From Sulfurovum sp. (lineage in GTDB: Bacteria; Campylobacterota; Campylobacteria; Campylobacterales; Sulfurovaceae), in assembly GCA_026989435.1 (NCBI GenBank), contig JALSJI010000048.1, positions 1 through 64,000 on the forward strand: a stretch of 64,000 nucleotides of DNA. Reading direction: 5' to 3'. The position numbers were made by a program, and so were the translations under genes. Positions within the stretch are counted from its first letter, which is position 1. Every line of letters starts with the position of its first letter. The notes beneath the pieces are model-generated. The model searched no databases, was not told the DNA's origin, and worked only from the letters and a program-made list of their open reading frames with translations. Of the stretch, positions 40,978-51,212 are shown piece by piece.

Positions 40978-42051
40978 ATGAAAATTAAAAATATCTATAC
41001 GAAACGACTCAAAGCACCGCTAAAGTCCCCTTTTGTTACCGCATTACGACATGTAGATATGCTAGAAGATATAGTCGTTGTTATAGAGTGTAATAATGGA
41101 AGATGCGGTTACGGTGAAGCTGCACCTACACCACAGATTACAGGAGAAACCCTTGGCTCTATAATTGCAACCATAGAGTATATCAAACCGCATATTCTAG
41201 ATAAAGATTTAGAGGATTTTGATAATATATTAAATAATATACATAATTTAATATTAAATAATACAACTGCAAAATCTGCACTTGAAATTGCCCTTTACGA
41301 TCTGAAATCAAAAGTATTAAATCTTCCGCTATACCGTATGTTGGGAGGAAAATCCACCCTATTTACAACAGACATAACAATCAGTTTAGGTGAAATAGAC
41401 CGCATGATAGAAGATGCACATAATGCCGTAGCTCTTGGCTATGATACACTCAAAATAAAAATAGGTGATTCTCCCCAAAAAGACATTATACGAATAAAGG
41501 CTATACATGATGCACTAGATAGTCACATAAAGCTAAGGCTCGATGCCAACCAAAGCTGGACAGCTAAAGAGTCTGTAACACTCTTGCATGCTTTGGAGAG
41601 AGAAGATATCATTGCAGAGTTTATAGAACAGCCCGTAGCAGCAGATGATTTTACAGGTCTTAAATACATCAAAGAGAGAGTACAGACCCCTATTCTTGCA
41701 GATGAAAGTATTTTTTCTCTCGATGATGCACGCAAGCTCTTAGAGATGCAGGCAATAGACTATATCAACATTAAACTCGCTAAAACAGCAGGCATTACCC
41801 AAGCACTTAAACTAGCAGATCTTGCCAAAGCCTACCATAGCAAATGTATGATAGGCTGTATGCTCGAAGGCCCTATCGGTATCGCTGCCGCTGTACACGT
41901 CGCTTCTGCAAAAGCTGATAGTATCACGATGATTGATCTAGACGCGGTAGCACTTTTGGCTCATCATCCGGTAGACACGGAGATCCTGTTTGATGAAAGT
42001 AAGATAGTACTTGCACCTACACCCGGCATAGGTGCAAGATATCCGCTGTAG
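40978..42051 (+). CDS. Dipeptide (L-Ala-D/L-Glu) epimerase, enolase superfamily
   Basis: GYGEAAPTPQITGET, TLKIKIG, LRLDANQSWTAKES, EQPVAADDF, ADESIFS, INIKLAKTAGIT. Confidence 0.9.
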   Translation: MKIKNIYTKRLKAPLKSPFVTALRHVDMLEDIVVVIECNNGRCGYGEAAPTPQITGETLGSIIATIEYIKPHILDKDLEDFDNILNNIHNLILNNTTAKSALEIALYDLKSKVLNLPLYRMLGGKSTLFTTDITISLGEIDRMIEDAHNAVALGYDTLKIKIGDSPQKDIIRIKAIHDALDSHIKLRLDANQSWTAKESVTLLHALEREDIIAEFIEQPVAADDFTGLKYIKERVQTPILADESIFSLDDARKLLEMQAIDYINIKLAKTAGITQALKLADLAKAYHSKCMIGCMLEGPIGIAAAVHVASAKADSITMIDLDAVALLAHHPVDTEILFDESKIVLAPTPGIGARYPL

Positions 42052-42088
42052 CAACCTTATTTTACTCTAGATAAGATACAATAAGAGA

Positions 42089-43390
42089 ATGAATAGACTT
42101 AAAGAGCTTCAATCAGGACAACTTACAGGAACCACGCGACTCAAACTGGCTTGCAATCTAACAAAATTCCCAAAAGAGATATTTTCACTCTCTGAGACAT
42201 TGGAAATTTTGGATATGACGGACAACCGGCTCAGCACGCTCCCGGATGATTTTGGAAAACTTAAAAAACTTAAAATCCTTTTCCTCTCTAACAATCTCTT
42301 TGAAGCGTTGCCTACCGTACTGGCAGACTGCCCTCATCTGACCATGATAGGATTCCGTAACAACCGCATCAAAACCATAGCAGAAAATGCTCTACCCGCA
42401 ACAACACGCTGGCTTATTCTGACAGACAACGCTTTAGAGAGACTGCCCAACTCCATTGGAGAACTAAAAGCCCTACAAAAATGTATGCTTTCCGGCAATC
42501 ATCTCACCACTCTTCCTGATACTCTAGCCCAATGTCACAATCTGGAACTCCTCAGAATCTCTGCAAACAAATTCACGCAACTACCCCAAATAGTGCTTGA
42601 ACTTCCCAAACTCTCATGGCTCGCCTTTGGAGCTAACCCTTTTTGTACACCAAAACCCTCCTTGGATATACCTCTAAGAGAGCTGCACTGGGAGGATCTA
42701 GAGGTCAAAGAGCTTTTAGGAGAGGGAGCCTCCGGTCTTATCTATAGGGCAATCTTTGAGGGCAAAGAGGTTGCCCTCAAAGTCTTTAAAGGAGAGATCA
42801 CTTCCGACGGCTTACCCTTGGAAGAGATAGAGATCAACATGATTGCAAAAGAGCATCCCCGTCTTATCAATCTCCTTGCACGTGTCACAAATCATCCTCG
42901 CAATCATGATGTAGTGATGCTCGAACTTATCCCCGGCGGTTTTAAAAATTTAGGGCTTCCTCCTAGCTTTGAAAGCTGTTCAAGGGATCTTTATCCGGAC
43001 GAAATGAAACTGACACTCCCGCAAGCCCTCAACATACTCAAAGCAATTGCAAGTGCGGCTGCTCATCTGCATGGACGTGCGATTATGCATGGAGATTTGT
43101 ATGCACATAATATTATGATTGACGCTCGGTTCAATGCCCTCTTGGGCGATTTTGGTGCAGCTTCATACTATGGAGGAGAAAAAAAAGAGATTCGCAATGC
43201 ATTGCAACGCCTTGAAGTACGTGCATTTGGGTATCTTATAGAGGAGTTACTTCAGCTAGCCCATACCGATAATAAATCCCAAGAACTAATAAGAACTTCA
43301 CTCTCTTCTCTTAAAAAACGCTGTTTAACACTTGAAAATCAGAATCGTCCTCTTTTTAGCGACATTAAAGAAATCCTCTCGTTGTTGTAG
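42089..43390 (+). CDS. Leucine-rich-repeat protein kinase
   Basis: LRRs (LEILDMTDNRLSTLPDDFGKLKKLKILFLSNNLFEALP...) then a kinase: LGEGASGLIYRAIFEGKEVALKVFKG, IMHGDLYAHNIMID, LGDFGAAS. Confidence 0.92.
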   Translation: MNRLKELQSGQLTGTTRLKLACNLTKFPKEIFSLSETLEILDMTDNRLSTLPDDFGKLKKLKILFLSNNLFEALPTVLADCPHLTMIGFRNNRIKTIAENALPATTRWLILTDNALERLPNSIGELKALQKCMLSGNHLTTLPDTLAQCHNLELLRISANKFTQLPQIVLELPKLSWLAFGANPFCTPKPSLDIPLRELHWEDLEVKELLGEGASGLIYRAIFEGKEVALKVFKGEITSDGLPLEEIEINMIAKEHPRLINLLARVTNHPRNHDVVMLELIPGGFKNLGLPPSFESCSRDLYPDEMKLTLPQALNILKAIASAAAHLHGRAIMHGDLYAHNIMIDARFNALLGDFGAASYYGGEKKEIRNALQRLEVRAFGYLIEELLQLAHTDNKSQELIRTSLSSLKKRCLTLENQNRPLFSDIKEILSLL

Positions 43391-43436
43391 TTCTGTTTAA
43401 CAAAAAAAAGTATGCTATAGAAAAAAGAGTAAGACC

Positions 43437-44773
43437 ATGACGCATAAAACAATCCTCATCTTTACCCTACTCCTCTTCTCCTCTTCAAACCTCCATGCGC
43501 TCTATATACTCAAAGAGAGCAAACGTACAAAGTCTGCTATTGACCGTATGCCTAAAAACCATGTTGCAGATATGAAACATATACCCCAAGATCCTGCCTT
43601 TTATGCCAAACAGATCCAGCCTTTTTCAAAATCATATCAAAAAAAACTAGACGAAATTTTCAATGAAAAATATTTCAAACCATGGGATTTAAAGACTCTC
43701 TCGATTCCCAAAAAGATTTTGGCTGGGAGATGCGTTTTATACGTAAAGAGCCCATCTACTACGCTAACGGTCGTATCATACCGCCCTCAGTCTACAAGAA
43801 ATGGATAGAGAATGCCAATATGGGAGAAATTGATAGTAAAAAATATAAAGCTATTACCGTTCGTAGAACCGATCTAAAAGCACTCCCCACATCGGCCTCA
43901 TTTTATAGAGATCCCAAACGCCCGGGAGAGGGATTTCCTTTTGACTATAATCAAAACTCTGCCTATCATATCAATCTACCTCTGTTTGTCTCCCATCTCT
44001 CAAAAGACAAACGCTGGGCTTTTGTACGTGGATCATACACCTTTGGCTGGATCAAAGTCAAAGATATTGCCCTGGTCTCACAAGATTTCATCAAACAATT
44101 TCAAAACGGCTCTTATGCAATGACCGTTAAAGACAACCTAAAACTCTACAATAGGTCAAACAGAGTAATCTCTCCGGTTAAACTAGGAGCACTTTTTCCA
44201 ATCGCACAGGATAAAAAACACTATCTTGTAGCCAAACGCAATGCCAAAGGTCAAGCTGAACTTGAAAAAGTAGCAGTCAAAAATCCAAACATCATCGCCA
44301 AAAAACCACTCGCTTTTACCGCTAAAAATGTTGCCGTGATAGCTAAAGAGTTTTATGCAGAACCCTATGGATGGGGTGAAAGTTATGAATGTCGCGACTG
44401 CTCTGCAACTACCAGAGACTTTTTTGGGGTATTTGGTATCTTTTTGCGTCGTAACTCCTCTAAACAGGCCAAAGACGGCGATAGTATTTCTCTCACGGGC
44501 TTGACAAAGACGCAAAAAAAGAGAAAAATCATCCAAGAGGCCAAGCCCTTTCGCTCACTTCTTTATGTCCCCGGGCATGTTGCACTCTATTTGGGTAAGT
44601 ATAAAGGAGAACCTGTCATTATGCACACTTACTGGGGCATACGTAAAAATGATGGCTCTAAATTGGTTACCGGACGTACTATTATTACTACTACTGAACC
44701 CGGTAAAGAACGTAGCGATGCTAAAGAAAGATCCAAACTTATCAATACACTCAAAAGTATCGTTAATTTTTAA
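43437..44773 (+). pseudogene. SH3-domain NlpC/P60 (C40) peptidase, frameshifted near 43690
   Basis: ORF 43437-43808 (signal peptide to KYFKPWDL) continues in another frame as KDSLDSQKDFGWEMRFIRKEPIYYANGRIIPPSVYKKW...; catalytic-region motif YGWGESYECRDCSATTRDFFGVFGIFLRRNSSKQ and GHVALYLG. Confidence 0.8.
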
Positions 44774-44919
44774 AAATATCCTCCTTCTCAAAACATGAAG
44801 TCTCTTCTGTCAAGATTGAGAAATCATTCGCACTTCACAAAGATAAAAAGAGAAAAGTTTGATGGTTATCTTCGCCCGTTAGTTACAAGGGTTAACGAAA
44901 TTTAAGATAAAATAAAACC

Positions 44920-45537
44920 ATGAAAAAAGAACGCATAAAAACATTTACCACCGCCATCACGGCAGGCAAACACAAGGGTAAAAAGATAGAGATACCCAAT
45001 ATCGCCACTACTAGAAGTTCTAAAAGTATAGTAAAAGAGTCACTGTTTAATACCCTACAGTTTGAGATCATTGATAAAAACTTTGTAGAAGTCTTTGCAG
45101 GTTCGGGTTCTATAGGTCTAGAAGCCCTTAGCAGAGGAGCAAAAGAGTGCTACTTTATAGAGTACAACAAAACGGCCTTTACGTATCTACAAGAAAATAC
45201 CCGACGAATCGATCCCTTAAAATCCCACCTCATCTATGGAGACAGCTTTGAGAAATTTTCCATCGTTTATGAGATGATAAAAAAATCTCGTGAAAAAACC
45301 TATTTCTACTTCGACCCACCCTTTTTTACCCGTAAAGGTATGGATGACATCTATGACAAAACCATCACACTTATAAAAACCATAGAAGCTGCAGTCTGCC
45401 AAATGGTTATCATAGAACATATCTCAACCCTGAACATGCCTGATAAAATCGGAACTCTCTCGCAAATAAAACAAAAAAAGTTTGGTAAAAGTACCATTAG
45501 CTATTATATGCCAAAGGAGCAACAAGAATGCGCATAA
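44920..45537 (+). CDS. RsmD-family RNA methyltransferase
   Basis: ITAGKHKGKKIEIP...TRSSKSIVKESLFNTLQ, FVEVFAGSGSIGLEALSRGAKECYFIEYN, YFYFDPPF. Confidence 0.9.
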   Translation: MKKERIKTFTTAITAGKHKGKKIEIPNIATTRSSKSIVKESLFNTLQFEIIDKNFVEVFAGSGSIGLEALSRGAKECYFIEYNKTAFTYLQENTRRIDPLKSHLIYGDSFEKFSIVYEMIKKSREKTYFYFDPPFFTRKGMDDIYDKTITLIKTIEAAVCQMVIIEHISTLNMPDKIGTLSQIKQKKFGKSTISYYMPKEQQECA

Positions 45538-46280
45538 AAAAAGAGGATCACATCGCACTTTTTATAGACTGTGATAATATCTCATACCGTTCTATAGAGG
45601 GTATTATTAACGAACTCAGCAAATATGGCGTAGTCAATATCAGACAGGCTTACGGTAACTGGACAAAAGAGAACCTTAAAAATTGGGAAGAAAAGCTTTT
45701 GGAATTTGCCATCAAGCCTATACAGCAATTTGACTACTCCAAAAATAAAAATGCCACGGATATCCTCATGACCATCGATGCAATTGATCTGCTCCATACC
45801 AAAGAGATTGATGCCTTTGCCTTTGCTACTTCCGACTCTGACTTTACTCCCGTTGTCATACGTGTGCAGAGTGAAGGTATCAAGGTCTACGGTTTTGGAG
45901 AGAAAAAAACACCCAAGCCCTTTATGGCAGCATGCTCACAGTTTATCTTTACAGAAAAACTGATGTCCAACTACGTAGAAAACGAGAGTGAAACAGCAGA
46001 TAAAAAACAAACACCGATACGAAAATCAGGCAAAGAGATGCGTCAAGACACATGGCTGGTCAATCTACTGCGTACAGCAGTAGAACAGACCATGGATGAA
46101 GACGGCTGGGCAAATCTTGCAGGTATCGGACAATATATCAACAACTCGTCCTCCTTCTCCCCTATTAATTTTGGATACAAAAAACTCTCCCATCTTATCG
46201 ATGAGATAGACCTCTTTGATGTTTATGTGGACAAAGATAGCAAAATTATGAGCATTCGTAACAAACGCAACAAAAACTAA
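45528..46280 (+). CDS. NYN-domain (LabA/PIN-like) protein with a C-terminal OST-HTH/LOTUS-like domain
   Basis: IALFIDCDNISYRSIEGII, ATDILMTIDAIDLL, DAFAFATSDSDFTPVVIRVQSEGIKVYGFGE; C-terminal TWLVNLLRTAVEQTMDEDGWANLAGIGQYINN...YKKLSHLIDEIDLFDVYVDKD. Confidence 0.88.
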   Translation: MRIKKEDHIALFIDCDNISYRSIEGIINELSKYGVVNIRQAYGNWTKENLKNWEEKLLEFAIKPIQQFDYSKNKNATDILMTIDAIDLLHTKEIDAFAFATSDSDFTPVVIRVQSEGIKVYGFGEKKTPKPFMAACSQFIFTEKLMSNYVENESETADKKQTPIRKSGKEMRQDTWLVNLLRTAVEQTMDEDGWANLAGIGQYINNSSSFSPINFGYKKLSHLIDEIDLFDVYVDKDSKIMSIRNKRNKN

Positions 46281-48346
46281 TCCTCGTGTTTTGCCCTGCT
46301 TCTCTTTTTTCCCTCTTTAGGCGCAACAAACTCACCCTTAATAAGTCCCGCCTCATACAAAAACTGAGAGGGTTGATACTCTATCTTCTTTGCTTTATCA
46401 AAACGTGCAAGAGAGAGGTAGAGCTTCTCTTTGGCACGTGTGACTGCCACATAAAAGAGTCTACGCTCCTCTTCTATACTTGACATCATCTTCCTATTTG
46501 GAAAACGTCCATCAACCAGATCCGTCACATATACTTCTAAAAACTCTAAACCTTTAGAGGCATGTACCGTAAGTAAATTAACCCCCTCGCCTTCACTAAG
46601 CTCATTACCTCCAAGCACCATGGCATTGACAAAACGCCCAAGCTCCTTATATCCTTTTGAGATATCAAGCAAAAGTGCTGCTTTTCTCTCTATGCGCTCT
46701 TTTGCAGACCTTTTTTTCTCCTCGTCTATCTCCCCTGATTTTACTCTTCCTCTCTGAGTAGCAAGCAGTTCAACGACACCCTTGTATAAAGTAGAATCTA
46801 TCGTACGGCGTAGTATTTCCCAAGGTGTTGTTAGCCTCCCTGTTTGCTCGACAAGGGTATAAAATGCCTCAAAATGATACACCGTATCTCGAGTAAGTTT
46901 TGGATGTTTTAACAAGGGATGTACCATAAGTCTCTTCCCTAACTCCAGTGTATGAAAGCGTGCAGCACTGCCTATCTCCAAATCATCGTCAAAAAGTCCT
47001 AATTGTATATTTTTGCGTGGATTAAATTTAGGTAGATGCTGTACGATAGGATCTAATACCCCTTGCATCAAATCTCCCTCTCCAAAGTGTACTAAAGACT
47101 CAAATATCTCTCTAGCCAAAGCAGAGCCTACCCCCCCGGCATATTCAAAGAGATGGATAAATGCCATCATATCTTTGGGATTTACGAGTAAAGAGAGAAA
47201 ATCAATCAAAAACTTTATCTCTTTGGCATCAAAAAAACTTGTACCCCCTTTACGCTTGCAACTGATACCGTATTCGCGTAACGAAGCCTCTATGCCGTCT
47301 GCTGAAGCGTTATTTCTAAAAATCACGGCTATCTCGTTATTGGGTACATGTGTCTGCTTGATACTCTGTGCAATGGATTGATACTGCTCAAACAAATCAT
47401 TATATATAAGCAGCCTTGGCGGATGCATCTTACCCTGTTTTCCAACTTCTAGTCTTTTAGGATAGATACGTTCGTTACGCTCTATCACCCTGTTGGCAAG
47501 TGAAAGTATAGGAGCGCTTGAGCGGTAATTTATTGTAAGTGTATGCACTTTCGCTTCCGGGTAACGTGTAGCGTAGCTTGCGATATTTTCAATATTTGCC
47601 CCGTTAAAGGCATAGATACTTTGATCATAATCTCCCACACAAAAAAGTGATGCAGGCTGAAGTGCATCTATCAATGCAGACTGCAAGGTATTGGTATCTT
47701 GATACTCATCAACCAACACCTCGGAAAAAGAGATACGATTTGATTCTAAATACTCCTTCATACGTAAAAGCAGATCATTAAATGAGGCAAAACCGTACTT
47801 GATTTTTTCACGTTCAAATGCCTCTATGATATCCATATAGACCTCTATAAGAGGCTCATGATCTTGATACTTCTGTAAAAACCACGCATCAAAGCCCTCC
47901 AAAGAGGCATTTTGATACAGTGCATACTGCTCATAGAGATAGGTGGCCGAAAATGGCTGTATCTCAAGATTCATACGTTCAAAATGTCGTTTTTCATATA
48001 TACTTCTAAAGAGTGTTTTCATCTCACTGGGCTGTTTGAGTGTAAGATGCGGATCTATCTCTTTTAGCCAACGATAGGAGACGGCATGAAAGGTTCCGGA
48101 GATGATCTTGGATACCACCGTTTTAGGAAAAAAGTGTTCCAGTCTTGCCAGCATCTCACCTGAAGCCTTATTGGTAAAAGTAAGCAGCAAAATCTCTGAT
48201 GGCTCTATACCCGAATGCAAAAGATGGGCAATACGCCCTACTATAGTAGAAGTTTTACCTGTCCCCGCACTGGCAATAATAAGATTATACCCTAAAGGGG
48301 CAGTCGCAGCACGATGCTGCTCTTGATTAAGTTTAGAGAGCGGCAA
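46277..48346 (-). CDS. UvrD/Rep-family ATP-dependent DNA helicase
   Basis: LIIASAGTGKTSTIVGRIAHLL, LLLTFTNKAS, EVLVDEYQDTNTLQ, VGDYDQSIYAFNGA, LLTVHASKGLEF, YVAVTRAKEKLYLS. Confidence 0.96.
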   Translation of the reverse strand: MPLSKLNQEQHRAATAPLGYNLIIASAGTGKTSTIVGRIAHLLHSGIEPSEILLLTFTNKASGEMLARLEHFFPKTVVSKIISGTFHAVSYRWLKEIDPHLTLKQPSEMKTLFRSIYEKRHFERMNLEIQPFSATYLYEQYALYQNASLEGFDAWFLQKYQDHEPLIEVYMDIIEAFEREKIKYGFASFNDLLLRMKEYLESNRISFSEVLVDEYQDTNTLQSALIDALQPASLFCVGDYDQSIYAFNGANIENIASYATRYPEAKVHTLTINYRSSAPILSLANRVIERNERIYPKRLEVGKQGKMHPPRLLIYNDLFEQYQSIAQSIKQTHVPNNEIAVIFRNNASADGIEASLREYGISCKRKGGTSFFDAKEIKFLIDFLSLLVNPKDMMAFIHLFEYAGGVGSALAREIFESLVHFGEGDLMQGVLDPIVQHLPKFNPRKNIQLGLFDDDLEIGSAARFHTLELGKRLMVHPLLKHPKLTRDTVYHFEAFYTLVEQTGRLTTPWEILRRTIDSTLYKGVVELLATQRGRVKSGEIDEEKKRSAKERIERKAALLLDISKGYKELGRFVNAMVLGGNELSEGEGVNLLTVHASKGLEFLEVYVTDLVDGRFPNRKMMSSIEEERRLFYVAVTRAKEKLYLSLARFDKAKKIEYQPSQFLYEAGLIKGEFVAPKEGKKRSRAKHED

Positions 48347-48347
48347 A

Positions 48348-48686
48348 CTAGTCTATACCGATAATATAGTAAGTCTCTTTCTCTTTGATCGCTCTTAGCT
48401 TAAGTTTGTATTTCTCCGCCCAATGTTTTACCAATGCATCAAAAGCCAAAAGATTTTTCGCATCTGCATCTTTATTACATTTTATCTTGAGATACTTTTG
48501 AGAATTTGACATTGCTATAAAAGCTTTTTCTACAGCAAGAGCATCATTAAAAGGGGGAATATGGGGCAAAAACTTCTCAATATTTTTTGTATTTTTAAAG
48601 ATCTCATTCATCTCTCTAAGTGTCTCTTTGGTTACCCTGTATCCCAACTGTATCAACAAGGCTTCAGGAGTAAGTTCCAAGTGCAT
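48348..48686 (-). CDS. Uncharacterised protein
   Basis: 112 aa ORF abutting the UvrD-like helicase on the same strand. Confidence 0.6.
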   Translation of the reverse strand: MHLELTPEALLIQLGYRVTKETLREMNEIFKNTKNIEKFLPHIPPFNDALAVEKAFIAMSNSQKYLKIKCNKDADAKNLLAFDALVKHWAEKYKLKLRAIKEKETYYIIGID

Positions 48687-48793
48687 AGTAATCTATCCTC
48701 AATACATCAAATTAAAAGTAGAGTATATCAGGAATTAGGTTAGCATGAAGTGTAAAAAAACAATTTTTTGCTATAAAAAAAGAGAGTTTTTAT

Positions 48794-49360
48794 TTAAAAC
48801 AGCGTCTCTTTAGGAAGCTCTACTCTGGCTATTAAATCTTTATAATGTTCAAGATTTTGAAACGCTTTTTCATAACGCCAACGTAAGACAAACTCGATAA
48901 TCTCATTTTTTAAAACGCTTTGCAGGGTTTCTGCTTTTCCAAAATAGCCCAACGAGACATTTTTCGCTTTCTTCTTGCCGTTTTTGTCCGGCTCGTAGGT
49001 AATCGCAATAATCTGTATATATTTTCCCTCTCGCACCTGTGCGAAATCCTCTTCTTTGAGTCCTATACCGGAGAGATTCATCGCCTTGTAGACAAAAATA
49101 TTATCAAAATCCGGAGCTTTTTCAAATATCTTTAACTTCTCATATAGATATTTTACCCGTTTGATATTCTCTTCTCTGACAGCATCCGTTCCACTCTCTG
49201 TTTTTTTAACCGTCACTGTTTTTTTCACAGACTCTTTGGAGACATCGTGCGATTCTTGAGAAGATTTAGAAGAGACTTTTTTTTGTTTTTTTCCCTTCTC
49301 TTCAAGCTTCTTTTCAAGCTTGCTTGACAATGCTTTGAGTTTATCCAAACTACCGGCCAT
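48794..49360 (-). CDS. Uncharacterised protein with a Lys/Ser-rich N-terminus
   Basis: MAGSLDKLKALSSKLEKKLEEKGKKQKK... folded C-terminal half; start trimmed. Confidence 0.6.
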   Translation of the reverse strand: MAGSLDKLKALSSKLEKKLEEKGKKQKKVSSKSSQESHDVSKESVKKTVTVKKTESGTDAVREENIKRVKYLYEKLKIFEKAPDFDNIFVYKAMNLSGIGLKEEDFAQVREGKYIQIIAITYEPDKNGKKKAKNVSLGYFGKAETLQSVLKNEIIEFVLRWRYEKAFQNLEHYKDLIARVELPKETLF

Positions 49361-49592
49361 ATTTCTACCTTTGCGAGCCACAGGGGGCTTATAAAGTTTA
49401 TATTAGTTAATATCCTATCTAATATTTATTAATAAACAGCTTAATTATACTGAATAATATCAATTTTACTATTAAATAATGTAAAAAAATATAATATTTA
49501 TTAATATTTTACAAAACTACACACCTTAACCTTATTTTAGATAAAATCGGATCTCATTTTTATGACAAATTTATTGAATAAAAGAGAAGATA

Positions 49593-50882
49593 ATGGATTA
49601 TTTAGAAATTGAAGGCGGCAACACATTAAAGGGAGATATCACTATATCCGGTGCCAAAAATGCTGCCTTACCAATTATTGCTGCAACCCTGCTAAGCGAC
49701 AAAGCGCTTACGCTTGATAATCTGCCCAATGTGGTAGATATCCGTACCCTACTTAAACTTTTGAGTATACTAGGAGGTGAAGTAACACATCATAACACCA
49801 CGGCACATATTAATAACCATAATATCACTTCAACCAAAGCACTCTATGAAATAGTCTCTCAAATGCGTGCCTCTATTTTAGTACTAGGGCCCCTTCTTTC
49901 ACGTTTTGGGGAGTGTGAGGTCTCTCTTCCCGGAGGATGTGCAATTGGTCAACGTCCTATAGATTTACACCTCAAGGCACTAGAAGCTATGGGAGCGAAG
50001 ATAGAGATAAAAGGCGGTTATGTACATGCCATCGCCCCTAACGGTCTGCAAGGAGCCAAAATCATTTTTGATAAAATTACCGTAGGGGGTACGGAAAACA
50101 TTATCATGGCAGCAGCCCTTGCCCACGGTACCACCACCATCGTCAACGCAGCTAAAGAGCCTGAAGTAGTACAGCTCTGCGAGATGATACGTGATGCCGG
50201 CGTGAAGATAGAAGGTATCGGAACCAATGAATTATCTATTGAAGGTACAGGCGGCAAGACACTACATTTTAAACCTGTGAAGATCATCCCGGATCGTATC
50301 GAAGCAGGTACCTATCTATGTGCCGGTGCAATTACCTATTCAACAATCACACTGCACAAGGTAAACCATACACATATTAGAGCTACCATTAACAAACTAG
50401 AGAGCATGGGCTGCAGTTTTGATATCAAAGACGAAAGTATCACGATTCATCCGGCTTCCTTGCTTAAACCGGTCAATCTTATTACTTTGGAGTACCCCGG
50501 TTTTCCTACGGATATGCAGGCACAGTTTATGGCACTGGCAGTCATGGCAAAAGGAGAAAGCCTCATAGAGGAGCGCCTTTTTGAAAACCGATTTATGCAT
50601 GTAAGTGAACTCAACCGTATGGGTGCAGATATCTGGCTTAAAGGCAATGTAGCAGCGGTTAAAGGGGTAGATGTACTCTACGGAGCAGAAGTGATGGCAA
50701 CGGACCTAAGAGCCTCTTCGGCATTGGTTCTAGCAGCACTGGTAGCCCAAGGTACTACCCATGTCAAACGTATCTACCATTTAGACAGAGGCTATGATAA
50801 TTTAGAAGGCAAACTCTCTAAACTTGGTGCCAAAATCACAAGAAAACAGGAGCCTTGGGTAGAGAGAAGAAAACAGCAGTAG
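49593..50882 (+). CDS. murA: UDP-N-acetylglucosamine 1-carboxyvinyltransferase
   Basis: [80 protein letters not shown]. Confidence 0.98.
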   Translation: MDYLEIEGGNTLKGDITISGAKNAALPIIAATLLSDKALTLDNLPNVVDIRTLLKLLSILGGEVTHHNTTAHINNHNITSTKALYEIVSQMRASILVLGPLLSRFGECEVSLPGGCAIGQRPIDLHLKALEAMGAKIEIKGGYVHAIAPNGLQGAKIIFDKITVGGTENIIMAAALAHGTTTIVNAAKEPEVVQLCEMIRDAGVKIEGIGTNELSIEGTGGKTLHFKPVKIIPDRIEAGTYLCAGAITYSTITLHKVNHTHIRATINKLESMGCSFDIKDESITIHPASLLKPVNLITLEYPGFPTDMQAQFMALAVMAKGESLIEERLFENRFMHVSELNRMGADIWLKGNVAAVKGVDVLYGAEVMATDLRASSALVLAALVAQGTTHVKRIYHLDRGYDNLEGKLSKLGAKITRKQEPWVERRKQQ

Positions 50883-50902
50883 CAATTTTATAGTAAAAAA
50901 TA

Positions 50903-51202
50903 TTACTTTTCTTGTAGCTCTACTATTTTTATCACTGCTGGAAAACCGGGACCCGCTGCTTCTTTGACCACTTCCGCTTTTACTTTTACAATCTGTTTTT
51001 GCTTATGCATCAAGTCAAAACTCTCTTTGTTTTGAATCTTGTAACTTTGGCGACTCTTGCTGTCTTTGATCGCCAAATAAGCAAAAGGCTCGGAGCCCTT
51101 CATTGCTATTTTGCCCTCAAGCTCTATCTCCTTGCTGTTTGCGCACCCTATCATACTTAAAATCATCCATACCCCTATGATACTTTTTCTTATGTGTTCC
51201 AT
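50903..51202 (-). CDS. Small putative lipoprotein
   Basis: IIGVWMILSMIGCANSKEIELEGK, lipobox-like Cys; 10 bp downstream of the M30-like gene. Confidence 0.6.
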   Translation of the reverse strand: MEHIRKSIIGVWMILSMIGCANSKEIELEGKIAMKGSEPFAYLAIKDSKSRQSYKIQNKESFDLMHKQKQIVKVKAEVVKEAAGPGFPAVIKIVELQEK

Positions 51203-51212
51203 CCTATCTTCC

